This document shows, in pieces, positions 46,802 through 54,787 of a DNA stretch of 64,000 nucleotides (positions are counted from its first letter, which is position 1; the number at the start of each line of letters is the position of its first letter). This DNA comes from Pacificimonas pallii (lineage in GTDB: Bacteria; Pseudomonadota; Alphaproteobacteria; Sphingomonadales; Sphingomonadaceae): the NCBI RefSeq assembly GCF_019204005.1, contig NZ_JAGSPA010000001.1:372001-436000 (forward strand), given 5' to 3'. The notes under the pieces are model-generated. The model had not been told where the DNA came from, searched no databases, and saw nothing but the letters and a program-made list of their open reading frames with translations. Made by a program: the position numbers and the translations under genes.

Positions 46802-47839
46802 ATGTCACTTTTGGAATCCCGCAAGACCTACAAGCCGTTCCAATACCCCTGGGCCTACGACTTCTGGAAGCGTCAGCAGCAGATCCACTGGATGCCCGAG
46901 GAAGTGCCGCTGGGCGAGGATTGCCGCGACTGGGCGCAGAAGCTGTCGGAGCATGAGCGCAGCCTGCTGACGCAGATTTTCCGCTTCTTCACTCAGGCGG
47001 ATGTCGAGGTGCAGGATTGCTATCACGACAAATATGGCCGCGTCTTCAAACCCACCGAGGTGAAGATGATGCTGACGGCGTTTTCCAACATGGAAACCGT
47101 CCACATCGCCGCTTATTCGCACCTCCTCGACACCATCGGCATGCCGGAATCCGAATATTCCGCGTTCATGGAATATGAGGCGATGGCCGACAAGCATAAT
47201 TACATGCAGAAGTTCAGCGTCGATACGGACGAGGATATCGCCCGCACGCTCGCCATGTTCGGCGGCTTTACCGAGGGGCTGCAGCTGTTCGCCAGTTTCG
47301 CGATGCTGATGAACTTCCCGCGTTTCAACAAGATGAAGGGCATGGGCCAGATCGTCAGCTGGTCGGTCCGCGACGAGACCCTGCACTGCGAGGGCATCAT
47401 CCGCCTGTTCCACGCTTTCTGCGAGGAGCGCCAGTGCCTGACCAAGGCGGTCAAATCCGACATTCGCGACATCTGCCACCACACGGTCGACCTGGAGGAC
47501 GCCTTCATCGACCTCGCCTTTGAAATGGGCCCAGTGAACGGCATGACCGCGGGCGAGATCAAGAAATATATCCGCTACATCGCCGACTGGCGCCTCGGCC
47601 AGCTCGGCCTCAAACCCATCTACATGATCACCGAACACCCGCTCCCCTGGCTCACGGAGATCCTGAACGGCGTCGAACACGCCAATTTCTTCGAAGCCCG
47701 CGCAACCGAATATTCCAAGGCCGCCACAAAGGGCGACTGGGGCGACGTCTGGTCAAGCTTCGACAAGCGCAAGGGCGTGAAGCCGGTCGCCGCGAACGAA
47801 GAGGATGAGCCGGGGTTCTTGGAAACGGCGGCGGAATGA
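46802..47839 (+). CDS. nrdB: Class I ribonucleoside-diphosphate reductase, beta subunit
   Basis: A 345-residue radical-generating subunit. The metal ligands and radical Tyr fit the class Ia/Ib pattern: Asp67 in TQADVEVQD, Glu98-x-x-His101-x-x-x-Tyr105 in METVHIAAYSHLL, with later Glu and His ligands in RDETLHCEG. The Tyr is present, so this is not the tyrosine-free class Ic. The stop overlaps the next small ORF by 4 nt. Confidence 0.95.
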   Translation: MSLLESRKTYKPFQYPWAYDFWKRQQQIHWMPEEVPLGEDCRDWAQKLSEHERSLLTQIFRFFTQADVEVQDCYHDKYGRVFKPTEVKMMLTAFSNMETVHIAAYSHLLDTIGMPESEYSAFMEYEAMADKHNYMQKFSVDTDEDIARTLAMFGGFTEGLQLFASFAMLMNFPRFNKMKGMGQIVSWSVRDETLHCEGIIRLFHAFCEERQCLTKAVKSDIRDICHHTVDLEDAFIDLAFEMGPVNGMTAGEIKKYIRYIADWRLGQLGLKPIYMITEHPLPWLTEILNGVEHANFFEARATEYSKAATKGDWGDVWSSFDKRKGVKPVAANEEDEPGFLETAAE

Positions 47840-48039
47840 TGGGTCTATTACTTTTCAACGAATGCGAACGTTGTGAAAGCACGGGCACTTGGACGCCGCC
47901 TATGGAAAAGCGGGGAAATTCAATGACTATGCACAGTCCACGAACTTGCCCTGATTGCGATGGTCTTGGAGCATTAACTACTGACGATGGTAAGCATGTT
48001 GTCGACTTAATGCGACGGGTGAGACGTTCTGGGCGATAA
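47836..48039 (+). CDS. Small zinc-ribbon ORF after nrdB
   Basis: A 67-residue protein overlapping the nrdB stop (ATGA at 47836-47839). It has two cysteine pairs, NECERCESTGTW and RTCPDCDGLGALT, similar to the CxxCxGxG ribbons of DnaJ-type or anti-TRAP proteins, separated by 29 residues. The end is basic (LMRRVRRSGR). The lower GC content and position at the island boundary suggest acquired DNA. No family is recognised. Confidence 0.5.
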   Translation: MMGLLLFNECERCESTGTWTPPMEKRGNSMTMHSPRTCPDCDGLGALTTDDGKHVVDLMRRVRRSGR

Positions 48040-48107
48040 TAACGTTTGGAACAGAATGGAACATATGGTAATCATAACAGAAACAAATTGACTGGAAATT
48101 TCCTCAT

Positions 48108-49046
48108 ATGGCTCAGAAAGTATTCATATCGTACGCTCATGCTGATGGGAGTTTTCTAGAGAAGCTACATAAGCATTTAGCTCAACTGGTCCGTGAAGGC
48201 ACAATATCCGAATGGCAAGATAAAGAAATTTCAGCTGGAGATAAGTTCGACGATGAGATTTCGGATAACTTAGAGAAAGCAGATATCTTTCTTGCTTGCG
48301 CTAGCCCGGATTGGATCGCTTCTGAATATGTTTACGAAAAAGAATTAAAAGTTGCGCTGAATTTAGAATCGGAAGGAAATATCATTATCATTCCGGTAAT
48401 TTTTCGTCCTTGTGACTGGCAATCAACATCGTTGCGTAAGTTTAAGGCGATACCGAAAGACGGAAAGCCGGTTACAGAATTTATAAACGAAGACGTTGCC
48501 TTTTTAGACATTGTTGCAGAAATTAGAAAGCTAGTAAATTCAAATACTACACCTATTGAAACTAAATCGGCTGTGAGCTCCGACCAAACATCATCTTCAG
48601 GCCAGCCGTCAAGGTATAGGGTTAGGCGTGAATTTGATGAAATCCACAAACGAGATTTTGTAGAAAACGCATATTTGGAAATATATCGATTTTTTGAATC
48701 ATCGGCAGCAGAGATAGCCACTGTGGACGATATTGAAGTCCGACTTTCGCCAGTTGAAGGAAATTCGTTTTCTTGCACGATCGTAAATCGTGGCATTCGC
48801 CGTGGTTTTGAGACGATAAACGTTCGCAAGGGCGGAATGTTTGGTGCTATAGATTTGATATTTGGAGAGAACCCCTCTCTTGGTAGTTCAAATGGTGGAT
48901 TCGTCGTAGAGGCAGACGAATATCAACTGGGGCTAAAATCGATTATGTTTAACATGACCGGTGACGCACAAGTAGTGAATTCGCGTGAAGCAGCAAAAAT
49001 GATGTGGGATGAGCTTCTATCAAAAGTCGGAATTGATTATGCCTGA
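48108..49046 (+). CDS. TIR-domain protein with unknown C-terminal domain
   Basis: A 312-residue protein. Residues 1-140 form a bacterial TIR domain: KVFISYAHADG (strand A and first loop), SEWQDKEISAGDKFDDEI, DIFLACASPDWIASEYVYEKEL with Glu79 in the place of the catalytic glutamate of NAD-cleaving TIRs, and IIIIPVIFRPCDW. A Ser/Thr/Gln-rich linker follows (about 147-165), then a C-terminal domain of about 145 residues (RREFDEIHKRDFVENAYLE, VNSREAAKMMWDELL) that I do not recognise and which may be the sensor. It is strongly AT-rich, clearly foreign. TIR proteins of this kind deplete NAD or make signal nucleotides in phage defence; that role is inferred. Confidence 0.85.
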   Translation: MAQKVFISYAHADGSFLEKLHKHLAQLVREGTISEWQDKEISAGDKFDDEISDNLEKADIFLACASPDWIASEYVYEKELKVALNLESEGNIIIIPVIFRPCDWQSTSLRKFKAIPKDGKPVTEFINEDVAFLDIVAEIRKLVNSNTTPIETKSAVSSDQTSSSGQPSRYRVRREFDEIHKRDFVENAYLEIYRFFESSAAEIATVDDIEVRLSPVEGNSFSCTIVNRGIRRGFETINVRKGGMFGAIDLIFGENPSLGSSNGGFVVEADEYQLGLKSIMFNMTGDAQVVNSREAAKMMWDELLSKVGIDYA

Positions 49047-49203
49047 GCCTGCAGGATTTCGATGTGAGGACTGCGGCAAAGGTTTTATGGAGAAAATCCT
49101 GACACAGGCTGAAAGAGATGAGTTGCGTAAGCGAAATCTTCAAGGGAGCGCAATTTTGTGTCCAAACTGTGGAAGCATCAGAGTGAACCGGGTTAACCCA
49201 TGA
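49039..49203 (+). CDS. Small zinc-ribbon partner of the TIR gene
   Basis: A 54-residue protein whose start overlaps the end of the TIR gene by 8 nt. It contains FRCEDCGKGFME and ILCPNCGSIRVNR, a clear C-x2-C...C-x2-C zinc ribbon, with a charged helix between (TQAERDELRKRNLQ). Its TGA overlaps the ATG of the broken methyltransferase copy at 49200, so three genes were coupled originally. The overlap implies it acts with the TIR protein, possibly as a nucleic-acid or protein adaptor; no family is recognised. Confidence 0.65.
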   Translation: MPEPAGFRCEDCGKGFMEKILTQAERDELRKRNLQGSAILCPNCGSIRVNRVNP

Positions 49204-49311
49204 ACTCCATCGAATTCTGTGCCGGGGGGAATTCCGGGGGGAATTCCGGGAATTCCGGGGACACTATACCTAATTTCGGGAATTCCGGGGACACTATACC
49301 TAATTTCGATG
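49200..49311 (+). repeat. CACTATAC repeat, copy F (double), inserted after a duplicated methyltransferase start
   Basis: ATGAACTCCATCGAATTCTG (49200-49219) is the methyltransferase start, then the reading becomes GGGGGGAATTCC units and two full copies of CCGGGGACACTATACCTAAT (49254-49273 and 49284-49303). The frame that begins MNSIEFCAGG runs into GGNSGNSGDTIPNF encoded by the repeats. The same start sequence appears again at 49418. Confidence 0.7.
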
Positions 49312-49417
49312 CGCCAGCCGGTTCACCGTATCTCCGCAGTCGCGAAGCGCTTGCCGCATGGTCTGCGCGCTGCTACGGTCCCCATATATTCTCATCCTGC
49401 GCATTATGGATCCCACT

Positions 49418-49780
49418 ATGAACTCCATCGAATTCTGCGCGGGCGGGCAGGCGCTGGGGCTGGAGCAGGCCGGGTTTCGTCATGAAGCGCTGGTTGAGAT
49501 CGAGCCAGACTTCGCCAGGACCCTGACGCTGAACCGCCCGCACTGGGACGTGCGCGCCGCCGATATGGCGACTTTCGACGGCCGCCCGTTCAAGGGCACG
49601 GAGCTGTTCACCGCCGGCCTGCCCTGTCCGCCCTTCTCCGTCGCCGGCAAACAGCTGGGCGAAAATGACGAGCGCAACCTGTTCCCCGCTGCCCTGCGCC
49701 TGATGGGCGAAATCCAGCCAAAGGCCGTGATGATCGAAAATGTGTGCGCCACGCTCCGTGCCGCAGGCCACATAAATTAA
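49418..49780 (+). pseudogene. DNA cytosine-5 methyltransferase, N-terminal fragment
   Basis: About 120 codons of a C5-cytosine methyltransferase. Motif I is SIEFCAGGQALGLEQAGF, motif IV GLPCPPFSVAGKQ with the catalytic Pro-Cys, and motif VI MIENVCATL. The protein stops right after motif VI (RAAGHIN), so motifs VIII to X and the target-recognition domain are gone; intact enzymes have about 330 or more residues. The first ten residues are also encoded at 49200. The fragment cannot be active. The 49781-50042 gap holds no gene beyond the next ribosome site. Confidence 0.8.
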
Positions 49781-50042
49781 AAGGCTTCTGCAGGTCAGGG
49801 CGCATCCGGTGCGCCCCGCCCCTCCCTTCTCCCCCAATCCCGGACCGCGCCCTGCCAACCCCGCCCATTGCGTCGCCGCGCCCGTGCGCGCGATGACACG
49901 CCCCTCCCTTCGACAGGCGGGGAAAACGCCCTGTTGGGGACGCCAGGGCGGGCGAAAATGGACAGGAAATTCCTTTTCTCTGGACTTTTGCACGCCGGCA
50001 TTCTTTGTCCGTCGCCATGTTTATTCCAGGACCGGAGATCAC

Positions 50043-51599
50043 ATGACTCGCTTCCTCGCCAATGCCGCCATCACGATAGTGGCCGTCACCGCGCTTGCCG
50101 CCACGCCGGCTGCGGCGGTGGACATTGATTTCTCGGCGGCCGCACTGCCCGGCGCGGGGAAAGTCGTCATGGCCGTCGGCGAGGACGGCGTGCTGTCCGG
50201 CGCGGCGGCGTCCGCGGACCGGCAGATGGGCGGCGCGCTCGGCCGGGCCGTTGCCGCCGCCGATTTCGATGGCGAGGCGGGGTCGTCGCTGCCGCTTTAC
50301 GGCCTGGCGCCCTACGACGCCGTCCTGCTGGTCGGCGTGGGCAAGGGCTTGGCGTCGGGCGCGGATGTACAGGATTTCGGCGGCACGGTCGCGGGCCAGA
50401 CGGCGGCGTGGCGCGGCGATGTCGCGGTCGCCGTCCCGGATGTCGAGGGGCTCGATGACGAGGCTGCGCACGCCGCCCTAGGCGCCCGTCTTGGCAGCTA
50501 TGATTTCGGCAAATGGGGCGCGGCAAAGACAGCGGGCGGGGGTGCGAAGGGCGCGGACGCCGCACCGAAGCTGATCTTCCACGGCCCGGGCGAAGCGGCC
50601 TTTGCGGGCGACCGCAGGGCCATTGCCGACGGCGTCGCCTTCGCGCGCGATCTTGTCTCCACACCGTCCAATATCAAGACGCCGGAATGGTTTGCCGGAC
50701 AGGTCGAAAGCGTCTTTGCGGACGTACCGCGGACGAGCGTGCGCGTGCTCGACGTGCCAGAGATGCAGCGGCTGGGCATGGGCGCGCTTGTCGGTGTGGG
50801 CCAGGGCTCCGCCCGCCCGCCGCGCCTGGTGGCCGTGCGCTATGACAGCCCGGATTATGATGGCCCGCCGCTCGCCTTTGTGGGCAAGGGGATCACGTTC
50901 GACACCGGCGGCATTTCGCTGAAGGGCGGGCGCGGCATGTGGGCGATGCGCGGCGACATGACCGGCGCGGCCACGGCGATGGGCGCGGTGATGGCGCTGG
51001 CCAATCGCGGCGCGGCGGTCGACGTCATCGCCGTCGCCGCCCTGGCTGAGAATATGCCCGGCGGCGCGGCGCAGCGCCCCGGCGATGTCGTCACCACCAT
51101 GAGCGGCAAGACCATCGAAGTGCTGAACACGGATGCGGAGGGCCGCCTGGTGCTGACCGACGGCGTCTGGTGGACACAGCAGACCTACGATCCGCGCCTC
51201 GTCGTGTCCGTCGCCACCCTGACCGGCGCCGTCATCAGCGCGCTTGGCGACGATTATGCCGGCGTGTTCACAAAGGATGACGACCTTGCCGCACTGTTCA
51301 TCGACGCGGGCGAGGTCAGCGGCGAAACCCTGTGGCGGCTGCCCGTGCACGACAACGTGTTCGAGGACATCAAGAGCGATGTCGCCGATGTGAAGAACGT
51401 GGTCGAGGGCGGCACTCCCAGCGCGTCGATCGGTGCGGCCTTCATTATGTCATGGGCGCGCGAGGATCAGCCGTTCGTTCACCTCGACATCGCGGGCCAG
51501 GATTACACGGACACACCCCGCCCCACCGAACCGAAAGGCTGGACCGCCTTCGGCGTCCGCCTCCTCGACGAAGTCGCCCGGCGTTACGAAACAAAATGA
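50043..51599 (+). CDS. M17 leucyl aminopeptidase family protein, exported
   Basis: A 518-residue M17 peptidase with an N-terminal signal peptide (AITIVAVTALAATPAAAV), which cytoplasmic PepA lacks. The two-metal site is seen in VGKGITFDTGGISLKGG and the signature NTDAEGRLVLTDG; a late GGTPSASIGAAFI and HLDIAG are also typical. It releases N-terminal residues from peptides, probably in the periplasm. The start at 50043 follows GGAG at 6 nt. The long frame upstream is ignored. Confidence 0.9.
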   Translation: MTRFLANAAITIVAVTALAATPAAAVDIDFSAAALPGAGKVVMAVGEDGVLSGAAASADRQMGGALGRAVAAADFDGEAGSSLPLYGLAPYDAVLLVGVGKGLASGADVQDFGGTVAGQTAAWRGDVAVAVPDVEGLDDEAAHAALGARLGSYDFGKWGAAKTAGGGAKGADAAPKLIFHGPGEAAFAGDRRAIADGVAFARDLVSTPSNIKTPEWFAGQVESVFADVPRTSVRVLDVPEMQRLGMGALVGVGQGSARPPRLVAVRYDSPDYDGPPLAFVGKGITFDTGGISLKGGRGMWAMRGDMTGAATAMGAVMALANRGAAVDVIAVAALAENMPGGAAQRPGDVVTTMSGKTIEVLNTDAEGRLVLTDGVWWTQQTYDPRLVVSVATLTGAVISALGDDYAGVFTKDDDLAALFIDAGEVSGETLWRLPVHDNVFEDIKSDVADVKNVVEGGTPSASIGAAFIMSWAREDQPFVHLDIAGQDYTDTPRPTEPKGWTAFGVRLLDEVARRYETK

Positions 51600-51628
51600 C
51601 AACAGCGGGTAAAACCCGCGCCTGCATG

Positions 51629-52972
51629 TCACATATCCCTGTCGTCTTCGGACAGTGCCGAGGGGCTCACCGAATCCGGCTCAGCGCGACTTTGTTCCAG
51701 TTTGGGAGCGGGCTTGGCCCATGCCTTCAGATGCTGTCCGACATGTTCGTAAAATGCGGGGACGGCCATTTCGAGTTCATCGATAAATGTACGCCGCTGC
51801 GCAAACCTTCCGCCTAGGTCGCATATATGCAGTATTTCGAAACCGGTCAGGGTCATCTTCTCCTTACCCTCGGCAATCAGGTCCGGCTCGTTAAAAAGCG
51901 CCACGAGCGATTGTTGCGTTGGCGGCGATGATCCCGGCCATTGCGCGCGCACATAAAGAGACGCGATGTCGTCACTCGGCATTTGTCGCAGCAGCCAGTT
52001 CATCCGTGCTCTGTTAGATTTTTTGTCGCCAGGCGCAGTCAGCGACATAGATACTTGAATTGTGCGACGCCTAAGGTCCGCGCATATATTCACGGGACTG
52101 GCGGCATCCGGCACTTCCAGTGTCACTTTTAGCCTGTGATCATTGCAGAGTTCTACCCCATCGTTTTTTACTCTGATCTCGGGGTTTTTGATTTCTGCGC
52201 GTGTCAGTTTCTGATTCACTGGTGTGCCAAGCTGGCGAGAGAGAATTAGACTAAGATCGCGGCATTCCTGTTGCCAAGCCTCGACGACGTCCGTGACGAC
52301 ATCGCCGCGCTGCATCGCCGCACCTGCCTGTACCGCGTTACAGATATCCGACCACGCTGCCGGCATTTGCGTATAGCTCTGCACACCAGCGCTATCGTGG
52401 GAAATAAAGCGAATAAACTCGCGTAATACATATAATTGATCAGCATCATCAACAGCTTCGTTCATAACCAGAAGCTGCGCTTCAGTCAGGATATGCATCC
52501 ACGAGAAATGGAACAGCTCAACGCCTTTCGGCGCGTTCACTGAGACGGGATGATGATGAGGCACAGCGGAGAACTGATTCGAGATCGTTATTACTGCGTC
52601 AATCTTATTAGCCTTGGCAACCGCCAGATAGCGCCCAAGCTGATCGTCATTAAGCTCGTTTTTCCTGACCTTTGCTTCAACCAGCGCAGTCCAGCGGCGT
52701 TTCCCAACATCAATTACAATCAGCCCATCGGGACGATCTCTCGATTCGCCCTTTTCGACCTTGAAACTGACTTCAGTATAAGCGCGCAGCCGCGCCGTCG
52801 TTCCAATGCGCTGCCCCAGAGGCGCGAGCAGCGCGGCAGCCAAGGGTCTCACATGTGTCAATGTCGACAGAAACACCGACAGGGTCCGGCCCTCGATCGA
52901 TTTCTCCGACAGGATTGGAAACAAACGCGCGCGTTCTGAGCGGGTTATCGTTTCCGGCATATTTGACATCAT
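51629..52972 (-). CDS. PD-(D/E)XK nuclease-like protein of unknown role
   Basis: A 447-residue protein. The segment RPDGLIVIDVGKRRWTALVEAKV (Pro81-Asp82 to Glu99-Ala-Lys101) fits the PD-(D/E)xK nuclease core, followed by QLGRYLAVAKANKIDAVITIS, the expected helix and strand. The C-terminal half has no recognised domain (RRTIQVSMSLTAPGDKKS, RARMNWLLRQM). It is a stand-alone gene next to the accessory insert. Such proteins occur among restriction-like or stress nucleases; I cannot assign a system. Composition is near that of core genes. Confidence 0.65.
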   Translation of the reverse strand: MMSNMPETITRSERARLFPILSEKSIEGRTLSVFLSTLTHVRPLAAALLAPLGQRIGTTARLRAYTEVSFKVEKGESRDRPDGLIVIDVGKRRWTALVEAKVRKNELNDDQLGRYLAVAKANKIDAVITISNQFSAVPHHHPVSVNAPKGVELFHFSWMHILTEAQLLVMNEAVDDADQLYVLREFIRFISHDSAGVQSYTQMPAAWSDICNAVQAGAAMQRGDVVTDVVEAWQQECRDLSLILSRQLGTPVNQKLTRAEIKNPEIRVKNDGVELCNDHRLKVTLEVPDAASPVNICADLRRRTIQVSMSLTAPGDKKSNRARMNWLLRQMPSDDIASLYVRAQWPGSSPPTQQSLVALFNEPDLIAEGKEKMTLTGFEILHICDLGGRFAQRRTFIDELEMAVPAFYEHVGQHLKAWAKPAPKLEQSRAEPDSVSPSALSEDDRDM

Positions 52973-53181
52973 CGCCCCCCAGCATCATTCGGTCGCAGCG
53001 TCGCGCAGGTCCTGGATTATTGCAACCCGCCCGCGGACTTATCGTGACCATTTCGGCTGCACCAAGCCGTCCGGCATTGCGGACGTTCACCCTCTTTGAC
53101 AAAGGCCAGCCGGCCGTGCAGCAGACACGTCCTGCACGCTTCTCCTCGCCAAATTCATACCCCTCTCCAACTGACAGGGAT

Positions 53182-53862
53182 TTAACGCCGCCCGCGCCGC
53201 CGCGCGGCGAGGCTGAGGATGCCGAGGCCGAGGAGGCCGAGCGCGCCGGGGGCGGGCACGTCACGGGCGACATCGCGAATCAGCCAGCTGTGATAGGCAT
53301 CGCCAACGCCCTGCGTCCGCGACAGGGTCAGGCCGGTGATGGCGTAATAGCGGTCAAAGACGTCGATCTGGCCATTATACACGGCGGACAGCACGGCGGC
53401 GGCCCACTCTCCGCCCGCATTGCCGGGGTCGGCGATATAGCCGCTGACGAAATCGAAGGAACCGCCGCCGTCGGTGCTGAGGCCGATCATCAGTGCCAGT
53501 TCTTCTGCCGCCTGTGCGATCACCTGATCAGTGACATAGGTGCGGTCGCCCGTGCTGCTGGTCCGCGCTATGCCCGCATTGGCCCAGAAGCCGGTGACGT
53601 CATCCGCGGTCGCAAGGCGCCAGCCATCCAGCGTGCCGCCCGGTGCCAGGTCCAGCAGCAGCTGATCGACATCGTTGGTGCCCGCGAACCGAAAGGTCAG
53701 CCAGTCGAGCGACGTGTCGGTATCGCGCACGACACTGTCCATGCCGAACTCGCTATCCGCCATGATGATCGCGGCGTTGGCGGGGATCAGTGCGATCAGG
53801 GTCAGGGATGCGCCGACGGCAGCGGCGGTCATCAGGCGAATCTGGGTCTGGGAAATCGTCAT
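53182..53862 (-). CDS. PEP-CTERM sorting-signal protein
   Basis: A 226-residue exported protein. The signal peptide ends ANAAI, the mature part begins with DSEFGMDSVVRDTDTSLDW, and the C-terminus carries the PEP-CTERM tripartite signal: VPAPGALGLLGLGILSLAARRRGRR (VPxP motif, hydrophobic helix, basic end). Exosortase cleaves such tails while the protein crosses to the outside, often for exopolysaccharide-associated surface display. No exosortase gene is in the window. A sigma-54 promoter candidate lies upstream, matching the known PrsK/PrsR-RpoN control of PEP-CTERM genes. The start at 53862 follows GAGAGGA. Confidence 0.85.
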   Translation of the reverse strand: MTISQTQIRLMTAAAVGASLTLIALIPANAAIIMADSEFGMDSVVRDTDTSLDWLTFRFAGTNDVDQLLLDLAPGGTLDGWRLATADDVTGFWANAGIARTSSTGDRTYVTDQVIAQAAEELALMIGLSTDGGGSFDFVSGYIADPGNAGGEWAAAVLSAVYNGQIDVFDRYYAITGLTLSRTQGVGDAYHSWLIRDVARDVPAPGALGLLGLGILSLAARRRGRR

Positions 53863-53968
53863 GGGGCGTCCTCTCTGGCTGGTGCGTCGCCGCGGCGGCG
53901 CGAAGGTCAGGCAGCGGATCGGAACGCAACGGGGCCCGCTCATGGCCGGATATCCTGTTTCAGCGGCC

Positions 53969-53985
53969 AAGCAGGCTTTGTGCCA
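53969..53985 (-). promoter_or_regulatory. Sigma-54 (-24/-12) promoter of the PEP-CTERM gene
   Basis: On the minus strand TGGCACAAAGCCTGCT gives GG and GC separated by exactly 10 nt, the obligatory sigma-54 spacing. It would start a leader of about 95 nt before the PEP-CTERM ATG. Confidence 0.6.
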
Positions 53986-54014
53986 ATTCGGCAAAAACGC
54001 GGCCGCGCGAGGGT

Positions 54015-54057
54015 TGTTACACTTTCGGAACAAGGGGGAGTGTAAAATATTCCGACA
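54015..54057 (-). promoter_or_regulatory. Two upstream repeats, candidate activator sites
   Basis: On the minus strand TGTCGGAATATTTTACA (54041-54057) and TGTTCCGAAAGTGTAACA (54015-54032) share TGT, CGAA or GGAA and TAACA/TTACA, spaced 26 nt apart and lying about 55-100 nt before the predicted transcription start. This is where a sigma-54 activator such as PrsR would bind. Confidence 0.4.
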
Positions 54058-54100
54058 GGTTGAGCGTCCGGAGCGCCGCGGAGGAACATTGTGAACGCGT

Positions 54101-54772
54101 TCAGCGCCAGTGCAAATGCCGCCAGCCGCGCGCCCTGGCCATGCGCGCCATTTTCCGGTCGCCATTGACCGCAAAGGCTTCGTCGGCCCAGTCCATGATC
54201 GGCGCGTCGCTGTGATGGTCGGAAAACATGCGGACATGTATGTCCGCGCGGTCGATACCATCGTCGGCGAGATATTGTTCGACCATGGCAAGCTTTTCCG
54301 CGTCATAGCAGTTTCGCCCGCGGATCTTCGCGCGGATATCGCCATTCTGTTCCCGCACGACGCGGGTGCCGACGACTTCGGCTATGCCGACCAGCGCGGC
54401 GATTTCGCGGGCGTAAAAGGCATAGCTGGCGGTGGCGAGAATGACCCGCCTGCCCTCCGCCTGCTCCGCCTTCACGCGCGCAATGGCCTCTTCGAAGCAG
54501 CCCGCGGGCACGAGGCCCCGCGCGAACGCTCTGGCTTCGCTGGCTGCCGCATCGGCATTCGTCCGCCCGCCCATTAACAGACGGTGGTTGATCTCCTTCA
54601 GCCGTGACCGGCTGACCAGGCGCAGAATATAGCCCGCGCCCGCCAGCGCGGACAGCGGCAGCAGCATGTACCGCCATTTGGCGCGCGCCTGCGTCCAGTG
54701 CCGCAGCCACGCACTATATGTACCGGTCCGCGTAATGGTCCGGTCCATGTCGAAGATGCTGATCTGCTGCAC
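54101..54772 (-). CDS. HAD-IB family phosphatase (SerB-like)
   Basis: A 223-residue HAD hydrolase of subfamily IB. The nucleophile motif is IFDMDRTIT, motif II is VILATASYAFYA, and motif IV is MFSDHHSDAPIMDW. A short membrane-near helical cap (KWRYMLLPLSALAGAGYILRL) is hydrophobic, so it may associate with the membrane. Relatives dephosphorylate phosphoserine or lipid intermediates; the substrate is not determined. It follows the cystathionine gamma-synthase-family gene by 15 nt and is likely cotranscribed. Confidence 0.85.
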   Translation of the reverse strand: MQQISIFDMDRTITRTGTYSAWLRHWTQARAKWRYMLLPLSALAGAGYILRLVSRSRLKEINHRLLMGGRTNADAAASEARAFARGLVPAGCFEEAIARVKAEQAEGRRVILATASYAFYAREIAALVGIAEVVGTRVVREQNGDIRAKIRGRNCYDAEKLAMVEQYLADDGIDRADIHVRMFSDHHSDAPIMDWADEAFAVNGDRKMARMARARGWRHLHWR

Positions 54773-54787
54773 GGATTTGCGTGGCCG

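Noticed and set aside
49219-49311. The short GGGAATTCCGGGG direct repeats as a possible CRISPR array
   Set aside because: Repeats are short and irregular, spacers are absent, and no cas genes are nearby; they match the CACTATAC repeat family.
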